DNA of 64,000 bases, taken from NCBI GenBank assembly GCA_944381375.1, contig CALWKX010000010.1, positions 30,657 through 94,656 of the forward strand. Direction: 5' to 3'. Position numbers and translations under genes: made by a program. This DNA comes from an uncultured Lachnospiraceae bacterium (GTDB lineage: Bacteria > Bacillota > Clostridia > Eubacteriales > Anaerofustaceae). Positions 34,848 through 44,046 of the stretch are shown here, piece after piece. The notes beneath the pieces were generated by a model. It saw only the letters and a program-made list of their open reading frames with translations. It had not been told where the DNA came from and searched no databases. Numbering within the stretch: the stretch's first letter is position 1; every line of letters begins with the position of its first letter.

Positions 34848-35284
34848 ATGTGCTTGTAATCAACGGACCCAATATCAATCTTTTGGGCATAAGGGAACCC
34901 AAAATTTACGGCAAAAAAACATATGACGAGCTTGTTGATTTCATTAATCAAAGCGCGTGTGAAGCGGGTATTAATGTTGATATATTTCAGAGCAACTGCG
35001 AAGGAGAAATAATAAATAAAATACAATCTTCAGCAGGCGTATATGATGGCATGATAATTAATGCGGCAGGATATGCGCATACGAGCGTTGCTATACATGA
35101 TGCGATTAAAGCTGTAGGCGTTTTGTGCGTAGGAGTGCATCTTACAGATCCCGACAAACGGGAAGCTTTCCGTCATATTGATATTGTTGGCATGGCTTGC
35201 AGTTCCGTTATAAAAGGGGAAGGTTTTGACTCATATAAAAAAGCCCTGATATTATTGAAAAATAATATTAAGGGCTCAGCCTGA
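34844..35284 (+). CDS. aroQ: Type II 3-dehydroquinate dehydratase
   Basis: A 146-residue protein with AroQ landmarks: NGPNINLLGIREPKIYG with catalytic Arg and Tyr, INAAGYAHTSVAI, and VHL followed by KREAFRH. It removes water from 3-dehydroquinate in the shikimate pathway. Two usually conserved spots differ: INP(G/A) is INAAG and H-[IL]-S-N is HLTD, so this is a diverged member and activity should be tested. It ends 9 bases inside the convergent gene on the minus strand. Confidence 0.85.
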   Translation: MNVLVINGPNINLLGIREPKIYGKKTYDELVDFINQSACEAGINVDIFQSNCEGEIINKIQSSAGVYDGMIINAAGYAHTSVAIHDAIKAVGVLCVGVHLTDPDKREAFRHIDIVGMACSSVIKGEGFDSYKKALILLKNNIKGSA

Positions 35285-36826
35285 AGACGATATTAGCCAT
35301 TCTCCCATATAAATAGCATCATTGCCTTCTGTCTTATTCAAAATAATACCGCTTAAATATTCAAGGCGTCTCGGGGTTATGAACGTTGAAATTTTAAATT
35401 CCGCACAGTAGTCATATCCCGTATATACTTTATTTCTGTTTTGTTCGTATGTGATTCTGTAGAAGATAAACCCGAAGTATTTCAGTTCATTTTCTATTTT
35501 TATTGTGTCATTGCTATTTTTGCAATAGATAAGAAACTTGATTTCATATTCTTTGTCAAGCGCAATTCCGTTGAGAAAAAGTCTTTCGATATAATTACGG
35601 CTTGTTATAGAGCATAAATCCTTAACGTTTGGATAAAGTTCGGTTTTGTAATATGTCCAATCGTCATCATATTTGCAGTTTATTTCAGAAATTCTGTAGC
35701 TGTTATCATAAATAACGCTGCATGCTTTATCTATAAGTTTTGCGCTTTTACTTTTTGAAGTATATACGTATATGTGTATTTCTTTGCCTTTTATTTCCGT
35801 TGTATAGCCGCAGAAAACCGAACAGCAGCTCCTGAATGTTCCTATGAGTTTTTTTATAAGCCTGATGAATTGATCAGGACGTTCGCTTATCGAAGATACT
35901 ATTGTTATATCTGTCAGTATATTCAGAGTGTGTATATTGCCGAGCGAAGCTAAAAACAAATCGAGCGTGATGAGTTTTCCGCCTTTTTCATAAGACTGTG
36001 CGTTGCTGTACATAATTCTTTTTTTAGCGTAGCTAATTCCCCATAATAAACCACTGCCTATAAATAGTGTTCCTGCCGCAGGCCCTACGATCTCAGCAGA
36101 GGTATTCGGGAAGAAGATCAGTACAAGTCTGTATCCGAAAAACGCGCCAAAAAGCAAATACCAAGATATAAAAGCTATCAGCGCACAATGACGAAAACCG
36201 AACAGATAATAGTAAAAAGCAAATAATATTATAATCATACACAATATGATATCGAAGAATCTTTCGTTTTGAAAAATGCTGATTTTGTTCGAATAAATTC
36301 CATACAGACCTAAAAATATAAAGGCCATTGAAAATATTACTCTTTGTGTTATTTTCAATACCGATAGATTGGATATTCCGCTGGGATGGGTGCGGTACCA
36401 TTCTTCAGCGCAGTATCTTCTGTATGTGTTATAATTTTTGTTTCTTGAGGGTTTTAGATGCCATGTTTTTACGATAAGCTTATAAATAAGCGTTTCCTGC
36501 CATGGCGTATTTACGGCGAGAAATACTGAAAATAAAGCCACTCCTGCAATCAAAGAAAACAACGGATGCGTACGACCGTTTGAAGCTATGAAACCGAAAG
36601 GCACTGTCCCGATCAGCAAAAGCAATATTACGGATAGTGTGTTTTTGATGTTCCATGCTTTTTTTACAGTTTTTACATAGTAATATATATCGGTAATTAT
36701 AAACAATCCTATAATTATAATTGCAGCTATATTAAATCCCAGCAAAATAAGCCCTGAGGCAGCGGCAAGTCCCAAAGCTAGTATTATAAGGCATATGAGT
36801 GTTCTTTGCTTGTTTAACGTATCCAT
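35276..36826 (-). CDS. Multi-helix membrane protein with a DUF695/RraB-like C-terminal part
   Basis: A 516-residue protein. Residues up to about 270 contain around eight hydrophobic helices. The soluble C-terminal half resembles DUF695 followed by an RraB-like domain: VFCGYTTEIKGKEIHIYVYT, DDDWTYYKTELYPN, then KFLIYCKNSNDTIKIENELK and GFIFYRI with a final tract ending GEWLI. That assignment is from motif spacing, not a search. The ATG at 36826 is chosen over a TTG at 36856, but neither has a clear ribosome site. It converges on aroQ with a 9-base overlap. Function unknown. Confidence 0.7.
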   Translation of the reverse strand: MDTLNKQRTLICLIILALGLAAASGLILLGFNIAAIIIIGLFIITDIYYYVKTVKKAWNIKNTLSVILLLLIGTVPFGFIASNGRTHPLFSLIAGVALFSVFLAVNTPWQETLIYKLIVKTWHLKPSRNKNYNTYRRYCAEEWYRTHPSGISNLSVLKITQRVIFSMAFIFLGLYGIYSNKISIFQNERFFDIILCMIIILFAFYYYLFGFRHCALIAFISWYLLFGAFFGYRLVLIFFPNTSAEIVGPAAGTLFIGSGLLWGISYAKKRIMYSNAQSYEKGGKLITLDLFLASLGNIHTLNILTDITIVSSISERPDQFIRLIKKLIGTFRSCCSVFCGYTTEIKGKEIHIYVYTSKSKSAKLIDKACSVIYDNSYRISEINCKYDDDWTYYKTELYPNVKDLCSITSRNYIERLFLNGIALDKEYEIKFLIYCKNSNDTIKIENELKYFGFIFYRITYEQNRNKVYTGYDYCAEFKISTFITPRRLEYLSGIILNKTEGNDAIYMGEWLISSSG

Positions 36827-36908
36827 AATAACCGCAATCTCAAATGATAATTCCAATAATAGATTTTATCACATGAAAAAATATTTACATAACATTAATT
36901 GCTGATTT

Positions 36909-37769
36909 TTATTGCAATAAGCTGTTTTTTAGTATATAACCCTCTTTGGTGCCCGTAGCCAGTATTTTTATGTTTTTGGAACCGAAAATTTCTGCTATTG
37001 ATTTTATTATAACAGCTCCTGTGAGAGCGGTTTGCTCTCTGTTGGGGATTTTTTCACTAAGATATGATTGGGTAATAACGCTTGATCTGACATTATCCAG
37101 CAGATTATCTATATCATGTATGGATATCAATGTTTTTTGTATAAGCTTTGATAAAGCTACTGCGCTGCCTCCCATTGCATAAAATGTATCGGTCTTGTAT
37201 AAAGGAATATTTTTTATTATTTTATGTATATACTCGGCAATATCCCTTTCATCGTTTTCTTCAATCTGATTATGTTTTACAAAAAGCATGGTTATCTTCA
37301 TAGAGCCGATAGGATAACTTTCGTAAAATATTTTGTTGTTTTCTGCGGATATTATAATTTGTCCGCTTCCGCCTCCGATATTCGCTCCTGCGAAGTATTT
37401 ACAGCCTGAGTAATGTTTCAGGCTTATATAATCATAATATGCTTCGTCTGCGCCCGATAATATATTAACGTCAAGTCCTGTGGCTTCTTTTATTTTCAAT
37501 AATAGCTCATTTGAATTTCTGCATGCACGAACGGCTTGAGTAGCATATGCAAAAATATCTTTGCAGCCGTTTTCATTTAATAAAGCCATAAGCGATATTA
37601 TATCGTTTATGGCTTTGCGTATTCCTTCCTGTGTAATCAATTCATTGTGTACGTGCTTTAAAAGGGAAGTGTGTTTTTCGTAAAAACCTACGCATTCTAT
37701 TTTTTTATTGTATATAAATGCTTTTATGGTATTTGAGCCTATGTCAATAAGCGCTCGCCGGTAAGTCAT
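36909..37769 (-). CDS. Ppx/GppA-like phosphatase family protein with altered catalytic loop
   Basis: A 286-residue member of the actin-like exopolyphosphatase/guanosine pentaphosphatase family, short form. RRALIDIGSNTIKAFIY is phosphate motif 1, ATQAVRACRN and SGADEAYYD follow (the Glu equivalent to E. coli Ppx Glu121 is kept). Motif 2 reads NIGGGSGQ where the family has DIGGGSTE, so the acidic residues equivalent to Asp143 and Glu150 are Asn and Gln. AMGGSAVAL is present later. It may bind polyphosphate or ppGpp without normal hydrolysis, or act on another ligand. It lies 6 bases after the AT-hook protein gene. Confidence 0.8.
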   Translation of the reverse strand: MTYRRALIDIGSNTIKAFIYNKKIECVGFYEKHTSLLKHVHNELITQEGIRKAINDIISLMALLNENGCKDIFAYATQAVRACRNSNELLLKIKEATGLDVNILSGADEAYYDYISLKHYSGCKYFAGANIGGGSGQIIISAENNKIFYESYPIGSMKITMLFVKHNQIEENDERDIAEYIHKIIKNIPLYKTDTFYAMGGSAVALSKLIQKTLISIHDIDNLLDNVRSSVITQSYLSEKIPNREQTALTGAVIIKSIAEIFGSKNIKILATGTKEGYILKNSLLQ

Positions 37770-37775
37770 TCTATT

Positions 37776-39377
37776 TTAATCCTTTTTCTTTTTCGGCCTG
37801 CCTCTTTTGCGCGGCTTTTGATTTGCTTCGTCAGGCGTATTCGCAGGATCATCAATATTGCTTGCAGGTTTTATTGAATCATCCTTAGATTTTGATAAAT
37901 TATCACTGGGATCTGAATTGTCAGGTCCTTCGTTTTCATTAATGCTTATTTTGTTTATATCTTTTTCGCCGGATTCTGTCTCGTCAGATAATTGTGTTAT
38001 TTTATTGTTCTGTTCTTTTGATTCATCCTGTGTATTTGCTGAATCCGTTTCTGAAGCCAATTCAGCTTTTAAGTTGCTGGGATTTTCATCTTTGACCGCA
38101 TTTGTCTCATTGTTTTCTTTTGAATTATCAGGAAGCGGTTCTTCGATGCTTTGCTCTTTATAAGCAGGCGTTTCGCTGTATGCAGCGTCGCTGTCCTTCG
38201 CAGAAGGTTCTGCTGCGGAGATATTTTTGTTTTCGTCTATATTCGGTATTATTTTGGTTTCAGCATTATCGATATTTTCGTCATTTTGCGCAAGCGGTTT
38301 TTTACCTGATTTGATAACATCAAGCAAGCTGTCTACTTTATTGAGGATTACCGTTTTTTCTTCTCTGTCACTGTCGAATACTCTGAGCACGCTGTCTACT
38401 GCTCTCAAAGCTGCAAGCTGTTTTTTGTGTTTTGTCTCTTCATCGCTCAATTCGCGCTTTGGAGGATCAGTGGAATATGAGGCAAGCTTTGTGGCTTCCA
38501 TAACTTCTTCGAATTCCTGCTTGCTTATAATGCCTTTTTCCATATCATCTCTTGCTTTTTTAATTGCGTCCGAATTGATTTCGTCATAAGCGTTTATCGC
38601 TTCAATAGGCAAATCAAGCGTTTCAATTTCTTCCTGCTCTTCAAAGCTGATTACGTTCAATTGCATGAGAGCAAGAGTAATAAGCGCGAGCGCCGCTGCT
38701 ATTATAAATATCCATATAAATACGGTGCCGAAGTTTATGATTCTGCCTATAGTGAATGTGTTGAGCGTATCCACAGCCGCCGGCGTCTCTGACAAAGACG
38801 CTCCCGCGCTGTATAAAGTAAGCTGATATAAATAGCCTTTAGTAATATTAAAATAAATTTTACCTTCGCCGGTAAATTCATTAGAGGCAGTATCGGATGA
38901 ACCGGTAATATTGTATGTAGTATAGCTGCAAACCCAGAAGGGTTCTCCGTTTAATCTTTCCTGCACGATAGATACGATTTCTCTGTTGTTTGACAATGTG
39001 CCCAAAAGATTCTCAAAATATGTACGCATGTATTCAGGGCTGTTGTATGTTTGGTCAAAAATAGAATTGCCCAATGTATATTTGTTTCTGCCTGCTGCGT
39101 TTTGTTCTTCAGCGGAAAGACTTGCGTAATAATCGGAGCTTTGTATAAATAAATAAACGTTGTCAGTAAAATTGATATTTATGTTGGTCGACCCAATATC
39201 TGCTATCTTATCCTGATATTCAGCGGGAACCTTCAAATGATAGCGCATTTCATAATTGTATATTTGATATTTATCATCAGCCAGTGCGATATTTGCCGTT
39301 GAGAAAATAATTGCTGTCATCAGCAATATGCCGACAGCGTTTTTTAAAAATTTGAACATGACTTTTTTAGATCTCAT
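37776..39377 (-). CDS. Secreted/membrane protein with acidic cytoplasmic tail ending in an AT-hook
   Basis: A 533-residue protein. It has a signal peptide (hydrophobic 12-31, ALADD cleavage-like site), an extracellular domain to about 212, a helix at about 217-239, then a cytoplasmic region. Residues about 340-520 are very rich in Asp, Glu, Asn and Ser and look disordered. The last 14 residues (QKPRKRGRPKKKKD) are strongly basic with an RGRP AT-hook core at 525-528. The extracellular domain resembles that of the upstream gene product (39374-40150), and the two overlap by 4 bases. No family is recognised. The basic end could bind DNA, RNA or acidic lipids. Confidence 0.8.
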   Translation of the reverse strand: MRSKKVMFKFLKNAVGILLMTAIIFSTANIALADDKYQIYNYEMRYHLKVPAEYQDKIADIGSTNININFTDNVYLFIQSSDYYASLSAEEQNAAGRNKYTLGNSIFDQTYNSPEYMRTYFENLLGTLSNNREIVSIVQERLNGEPFWVCSYTTYNITGSSDTASNEFTGEGKIYFNITKGYLYQLTLYSAGASLSETPAAVDTLNTFTIGRIINFGTVFIWIFIIAAALALITLALMQLNVISFEEQEEIETLDLPIEAINAYDEINSDAIKKARDDMEKGIISKQEFEEVMEATKLASYSTDPPKRELSDEETKHKKQLAALRAVDSVLRVFDSDREEKTVILNKVDSLLDVIKSGKKPLAQNDENIDNAETKIIPNIDENKNISAAEPSAKDSDAAYSETPAYKEQSIEEPLPDNSKENNETNAVKDENPSNLKAELASETDSANTQDESKEQNNKITQLSDETESGEKDINKISINENEGPDNSDPSDNLSKSKDDSIKPASNIDDPANTPDEANQKPRKRGRPKKKKD

Positions 39378-40150
39378 TTTTTCCCCTTTTGTTTGCGGAC
39401 AAAATATACCGTTGCTGCAATAATCAGCGCCAATGCAGCAACGCCGACAACCGTTAATAAAATCGGTGAATGTAACAAGTCATTATGCAAGCCGTTATAA
39501 TTTACAAATTCAAAATTTTCTATGCCATTAAAACTCAGCGTCTCTTCAAAAATTTCTATATACGACGCACTGTCGCTGTAGTTGAAATAGTTTGAAATTT
39601 CCACCAGATAAGTTTTTGATTTGTAAAGTGTGAAATATATGGCGCCTCCGGAGGATTCAAAATTATCCTGCTCGGCAAGATATGTAAATTTATAAACGGG
39701 AAGGCCTTTTATGTCTATCATTTCCATGCTGCAGTAATATTTTGCCGTAGAGCTGTTCACTGACTCTGTGAGGTAGTTTGTCATATACTGCATATCATTC
39801 CAGGTTTCATCAAACAGTCCGCATCCCAGCCACAAAGTATCTTTGGGATATCTTTCGCTTATTTGCTGTTGTTCCAAATCCGGAAATTGTTCCTCCAGCG
39901 TATAATAAATATCTGAGGCAACTACAATTACCGAATTGAAATTAATATCGCTGTATCCGCTCATGTTTTCACTTTCCGAATATGCAGGAAGCTCATTAAG
40001 ATTATCTTCATCGGGCATTTGGAAAGTAATGTCCATATTTGCATTGGAATATGAAAAAACAGGCGTTGCCGTCATAAGTAACGCCAGCGCAGTTATTGTT
40101 ATACATATAAAATATTTTATCGGATTTTTGCTGTTAAAAGTACTGTTCAT
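39374..40150 (-). CDS. Secreted single-helix membrane protein, paralogue of the downstream AT-hook protein
   Basis: A 258-residue protein with a signal peptide (about residues 12-33), an acidic extracellular domain and a C-terminal helix (about 229-251) ending RKQKGKK. Its extracellular part shares features with the next gene: DETWNDMQYMTNYL versus DQTYNSPEYMRTYF, then IDIKGLPVYKFTYL versus LNGEPFWVCSYT, and GGAIYFTLYKSKTYLVEI versus GKIYFNITKGYLYQLTL. The pair looks like a tandem duplication. Function unknown. Confidence 0.8.
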   Translation of the reverse strand: MNSTFNSKNPIKYFICITITALALLMTATPVFSYSNANMDITFQMPDEDNLNELPAYSESENMSGYSDINFNSVIVVASDIYYTLEEQFPDLEQQQISERYPKDTLWLGCGLFDETWNDMQYMTNYLTESVNSSTAKYYCSMEMIDIKGLPVYKFTYLAEQDNFESSGGAIYFTLYKSKTYLVEISNYFNYSDSASYIEIFEETLSFNGIENFEFVNYNGLHNDLLHSPILLTVVGVAALALIIAATVYFVRKQKGKK

Positions 40151-40267
40151 GGCTAAAAAAGTGTACCATATAATACAATTTATAGCAATATTTTATTGTA
40201 ATTAATTAGGTCCGTTTATTTGATTTTTATTTTGTATATTTAAAATGTGTAATAAACAATTTCTTTA

Positions 40268-40296
40268 TTGCTTTTTATACGACAACATTGTATAAT
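40268..40296 (+). promoter_or_regulatory. Promoter of ackA
   Basis: TTGCTT at 40268-40273, 17-base spacer, TATAAT at 40291-40296, about 85 bases before the ATG. Confidence 0.65.
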
Positions 40297-40381
40297 TAAT
40301 AGCCATTAATTCTTTTTATGGCCGGCTTGTTTTATTAGTCAGGTTTTATTTAATTTTATGTCATATTACACAGGAGGGTAA

Positions 40382-41575
40382 ATGAAGATCTTAGTAGTCA
40401 ACTGCGGCAGCTCGTCACTAAAATATCAGTTTATAAATATGGACGGAGAAAAAGTTATCGCAAGCGGCATTGCGGAAAGAATAGGTATTCAGGGAGGAAT
40501 GCTTACTCATAAAGTTCCAGGTAAAGACAAAAAGCAATTTAGCCGCGAGCTTAAGGATCATTCCGAAGCGTTCAAGCTTTTGATGGAGGTGCTTATTGAT
40601 CCTGAATACGGCGTTATTAAATCTATGGACGAGATCGACGCCGTTGGGCATAGGGTGCTGCACGGAGGCAGTAAATATTCCGAAAGCATTCTTATAGATG
40701 AAAACGTAAAAAAAGCTATCGAGGAATGTATACCTTTAGGACCTTTGCACAACCCTGCAAATCTGATGGGCATTAATGCATGTGAGGAAGTTCTTAAGGG
40801 AGTTGCGCAGGTAGCCGTTTTTGATACGGCGTTTCATCAGACGATGCCCCCTGAGGCGTATCTGTATGCAATTCCGTATGAATATTATGAAAAATATAAA
40901 ATACGCAAGTACGGTTTTCATGGTACAAGTCATAAATACGTATCAGCGCGCGCGGCTGAAATTTTAAATAATGATAAACTCAAAATAATCACATGTCATC
41001 TCGGCAACGGTTCGAGCATAAGCGCAGTTAAAGACGGCAAATGTATAGAAACATCAATGGGTCTTACTCCTTTGGATGGCCTTATTATGGGGACGCGAAG
41101 CGGCAGTTTGGATCCCGCTGTTGTGAAATTCCTTGTAGATAATGAAAATATGAGCGTAGACGAAGTTGATACTATGCTGAATAAAAAATCCGGTGTTCTC
41201 GGCATAAGCGGCCTGTCAAGTGATTTCAGAGATTTGGAGCAAGCAGCTGAAGAAGGAAATGAGCGCGCACAGCTTGCCTTGAATGCATTCTATTATAGAG
41301 TCGCATATACAATAGGCGCATATACGGCGGTCCTTGGAGGAGCTGATCTAATAGTATTCACAGCCGGCGTAGGAGAAAACTCTTCTCAGGCAAGAGAAAA
41401 TATCGTCAACAGGCTTGGTTATATGGGTATTAAAATAGATGCTGAAGCAAACGATATGCGCGGTGAAGAAAAAGTAATTTCGACTCCAGATTCATTAGTT
41501 AAAGTAATGGTTATACCGACAAACGAGGAACTCGTTATTGCCCGCGATACGCAAAGACTTGCTTTTTCAAAATAA
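40382..41575 (+). CDS. ackA: Acetate kinase
   Basis: A 397-residue ASKHA-family kinase. [13 protein letters not shown] opens it, GHRVLHGG and [10 protein letters not shown] carry substrate and catalytic residues, and HLGNGSSI is the nucleotide motif. It makes ATP from acetyl phosphate and ADP, the last step of acetate formation. A strong GGAGGG site precedes the ATG. pta is not adjacent. A strong promoter for rpmF begins 6 bases after its stop. Confidence 0.97.
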   Translation: MKILVVNCGSSSLKYQFINMDGEKVIASGIAERIGIQGGMLTHKVPGKDKKQFSRELKDHSEAFKLLMEVLIDPEYGVIKSMDEIDAVGHRVLHGGSKYSESILIDENVKKAIEECIPLGPLHNPANLMGINACEEVLKGVAQVAVFDTAFHQTMPPEAYLYAIPYEYYEKYKIRKYGFHGTSHKYVSARAAEILNNDKLKIITCHLGNGSSISAVKDGKCIETSMGLTPLDGLIMGTRSGSLDPAVVKFLVDNENMSVDEVDTMLNKKSGVLGISGLSSDFRDLEQAAEEGNERAQLALNAFYYRVAYTIGAYTAVLGGADLIVFTAGVGENSSQARENIVNRLGYMGIKIDAEANDMRGEEKVISTPDSLVKVMVIPTNEELVIARDTQRLAFSK

Positions 41576-41581
41576 AACGAC

Positions 41582-41610
41582 TTGACAACAGGTTTGGCAG
41601 TATATATAAT
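41582..41610 (+). promoter_or_regulatory. Promoter of rpmF-plsX-acpP
   Basis: Perfect consensus: TTGACA at 41582-41587, 17-base spacer, TATAAT at 41605-41610. The 5' leader before rpmF is about 90 bases and has no YceD (DUF177) gene, which often precedes rpmF. Confidence 0.92.
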
Positions 41611-41706
41611 ATTTAAGCGCATAAATTGCGTAATATATCATTTTATAAATGAAAGCAGCCTGTAAAGGCAGTTGAACTTAAGAAATCACGCGGGGAGGTG
41701 TGATAA

Positions 41707-41889
41707 ATGGCAGTACCTAAAAGAAGACAGTCGCATTCAAGAAAGAATAAAAGAAGAGCCAATTACAAGCTGAATATTCCGGCTCAAAGTGTATGCCCTG
41801 AATGTGGCGAAATAAAGCAGCCTCACAGAGTTTGCTCAAATTGCGGATCATATAAAGGAAAGACAGTAGTAAATATTGATGCCGACTGA
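41707..41889 (+). CDS. rpmF: Large ribosomal subunit protein bL32
   Basis: A 60-residue protein, the usual L32 size. [18 protein letters not shown] is the basic start and [19 protein letters not shown] gives the four-cysteine zinc ribbon, so this is the zinc-binding (C+) form. GGGGAGGTG precedes the ATG. It is cotranscribed with plsX, subject to the hairpin that follows. Confidence 0.97.
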   Translation: MAVPKRRQSHSRKNKRRANYKLNIPAQSVCPECGEIKQPHRVCSNCGSYKGKTVVNIDAD

Positions 41890-41895
41890 TACTAA

Positions 41896-41945
41896 GGCAG
41901 GCTGCCGCTTTAAAACAATCAGCAGCCTGTCTTTTGTGTTTTTTG
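41896..41945 (+). terminator. Hairpin with T tract between rpmF and plsX
   Basis: GGCAGGCTGC pairs with GCAGCCTGTC (one G-U), followed by TTTTGTGTTTTTT. It lies between the rpmF stop and plsX and would reduce read-through, giving more L32 than PlsX. Confidence 0.7.
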
Positions 41946-41960
41946 ATAAAAGGAGAAAAA

Positions 41961-42944
41961 ATGACTGTATATTTGGACGCAATGGGTGGAGATAACGCTC
42001 CTGAAGAAATAATAAAGGGAGCAGTTTTGGCGGTAAATGAACTCAATACGAATATAACTTTGATTGGAAAAGAAGATATAATAAAAAATTGTTTCGCCTC
42101 TTTGGCTTTGTCTGACAAAAATATAAGCATCATAAATGCTGAACAGACTATTGAAATGTGCGAGGAACCCGTAAAGGCCGTTCGTTCAAAAAAGGATTCT
42201 TCTATGGTAATAGGGGCTTCTCTTTTGAAAGAGGATAAAAATTCAGTTTTTATATCCGCAGGAAGTACGGGAGCGCTCCTTGCCGCCGCGCTTTTATATA
42301 CGGGACGCATCAAAGGAGTGCAAAGGCCCGCATTGTGTACTATGATGCCCTCACAAAATCCATGCCTGTTTCTTGATAACGGAGCCAATGCAGATTGCAA
42401 AAGCGAATATCTTGTTCAGTTTGCAAAGATGGGAACAATATATATGCAATCCGTAATGGCCGTAAAAAATCCGAGCGTGGGGCTGTTAAATATAGGAACG
42501 GAAAAATTAAAAGGCAACGCGTTTGCAAAAGAAGCGCATGAGCTTTTGAGTAAAGAAGAAAGTATAAATTTTGCAGGAAATATTGAACCTAAAGATTTAA
42601 TTGAAGGCAAGTGCGATGTGGTGGTAGCGGATGGATTTACCGGTAATTTGGTTCTTAAGTCCATAGAGGCGACTTTGAGTTACATGCTGACTATGGTAAA
42701 AGGCGTTATGAAGGATGGGTTTAAGAATTCTATTGCTGGAGCTTTGCTGAAAAAAGATCTTAAGGAAAAACTTAAAACAATGGATCCTTCTTCCTACGGA
42801 GGGGCTCCGTTTCTTGGTATTAACGGCGGCGTATTCAAAACTCACGGCAATAGTAATGCGAACGCTGTGAAAAATGCTGTAAGGCTGGCGCTGTCTTTCC
42901 AAAAAGAGAATGTTTTGAGTAAAATGACAAAAGTATTGTGGTAA
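41961..42944 (+). CDS. plsX: Phosphate acyltransferase PlsX
   Basis: A 327-residue protein of PlsX length. It begins MTVYLDAMGGDNAPEEI and includes CEEPVKAVRSKKDSSM, SAGSTGALLAA and VADGFTGNLVLKSIEAT. It converts acyl-ACP to acyl phosphate for phospholipid synthesis. The ATG at 41961 has AAGGAG 6 bases upstream; an in-frame start at 41934 lies in the terminator. It precedes acpP, whose product is its substrate carrier. Confidence 0.96.
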   Translation: MTVYLDAMGGDNAPEEIIKGAVLAVNELNTNITLIGKEDIIKNCFASLALSDKNISIINAEQTIEMCEEPVKAVRSKKDSSMVIGASLLKEDKNSVFISAGSTGALLAAALLYTGRIKGVQRPALCTMMPSQNPCLFLDNGANADCKSEYLVQFAKMGTIYMQSVMAVKNPSVGLLNIGTEKLKGNAFAKEAHELLSKEESINFAGNIEPKDLIEGKCDVVVADGFTGNLVLKSIEATLSYMLTMVKGVMKDGFKNSIAGALLKKDLKEKLKTMDPSSYGGAPFLGINGGVFKTHGNSNANAVKNAVRLALSFQKENVLSKMTKVLW

Positions 42945-43001
42945 AATCAATACTGTGATATAAATATTAAAGGTTTCATAAATAAATAATCGGAGGGTAT
43001 A

Positions 43002-43232
43002 ATGGTTTACGATAAAATATGTAAAATAATATGCGACCAATTAAAAATAGATGCTTCTAAAGTAACTCCAGATTCATATTTTGTTGATGACTTAGGAGCC
43101 GATTCACTTGATATAATGGAAATGATCATGGCTTTTGAGGATGAATTCGGTTTTGAAGTGTCTGAGGAAAGCCTTGAAAATGTCAGACAGGTAAAAGACG
43201 TAGTGGAGTATTTTGAAAAAAACGGTAAATAA
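43002..43232 (+). CDS. acpP: Acyl carrier protein
   Basis: The 76 residues are a standard ACP. LGADSLDIMEM carries Ser35, the phosphopantetheine site, and the rest is acidic and helical. GGAGGG precedes the ATG. It carries acyl groups for fatty acid synthesis and for PlsX. Confidence 0.97.
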   Translation: MVYDKICKIICDQLKIDASKVTPDSYFVDDLGADSLDIMEMIMAFEDEFGFEVSEESLENVRQVKDVVEYFEKNGK

Positions 43233-43260
43233 TTATTTTCTTAATCATTATTCAAAGGCT

Positions 43261-43313
43261 TGTTAAAGCGGCGGCAGCAAATCCCTATGGAAAGCCTACG
43301 CCGTTTTTTTTAA
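43261..43313 (+). terminator. Terminator after acpP
   Basis: A CGGCG/CGCCG-type stem with a long loop (and an inner AGGC-type pairing) is followed by eight T residues at about 43305-43312. Confidence 0.65.
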
Positions 43314-43344
43314 AATACTGACTTTTTATTGTATAGGAATGCAT

Positions 43345-44046
43345 ATGAAAATTTCAAAACTGCAAAAAAGCATAGGCTATCAATTTATTAATGAAGAACT
43401 CCTCAAAACAGCTCTCGTTCACAGCTCCGCAGTTAAACAGTATAAGCGTATGAGCAATCAAAGATTGGAATTTTTAGGAGACGCTGTCCTTCAGCTTGTA
43501 ATTAGCTCTTATCTTTATATGAAATTAGACGGTGAAAACGAAGGCGCTTTATCAAAATGCCGTTCTTTGATTGTTTGTACAGATTCTTTATATAAATCAG
43601 CTTTAAAAATAGGTCTTAATGATTATTTGCTTTTGGGCAAAGGCGAAGAGAATAACGGCGGAAGGACAAAACGAAGCATAATAGCTGACGCATTTGAAAG
43701 TTTGATAGGAGCTATTTATATTGACGGCGGGCTTAATGCGGCTGAAGAATTTATCATGGACAAGCTGGACGATATTATAAAAACAGCAGTTGACGGTTCG
43801 CTGAGATATGATTATAAAACGCTTTTGCAAGAGTATGCGCAATCGCATGAAATGGGAGATCTTACTTATGAATTAAAGCGTGTGGACGGACCTGAACACG
43901 ATCAGGTGTTTTATTCATGCGTAAAGATAAATGGTTGTGAATATCCCGTAGCAAGCGGAAAAAACCGCAAACATTCAGAACAGAATGCTGCAAAACTTGC
44001 GCTTGAACATATGAAGGTAATAGGTCTGCACAGGAGAAATAAATGA
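43345..44046 (+). CDS. rnc: Ribonuclease III
   Basis: A 233-residue protein with the RNase III catalytic signature NQRLEFLGDAVLQLVIS, the second acidic set in IIADAFESLIGAIYIDGG and a C-terminal dsRNA-binding domain (about residues 155-228, ending in KNRKHSEQNAAKLAL). It cuts double-stranded rRNA precursors and mRNAs. The ATG at 43345 is chosen because AGGA at 43335-43338 is 6 bases away; the ATG at 43339 is too close. It overlaps smc by 4 bases. Confidence 0.96.
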   Translation: MKISKLQKSIGYQFINEELLKTALVHSSAVKQYKRMSNQRLEFLGDAVLQLVISSYLYMKLDGENEGALSKCRSLIVCTDSLYKSALKIGLNDYLLLGKGEENNGGRTKRSIIADAFESLIGAIYIDGGLNAAEEFIMDKLDDIIKTAVDGSLRYDYKTLLQEYAQSHEMGDLTYELKRVDGPEHDQVFYSCVKINGCEYPVASGKNRKHSEQNAAKLALEHMKVIGLHRRNK

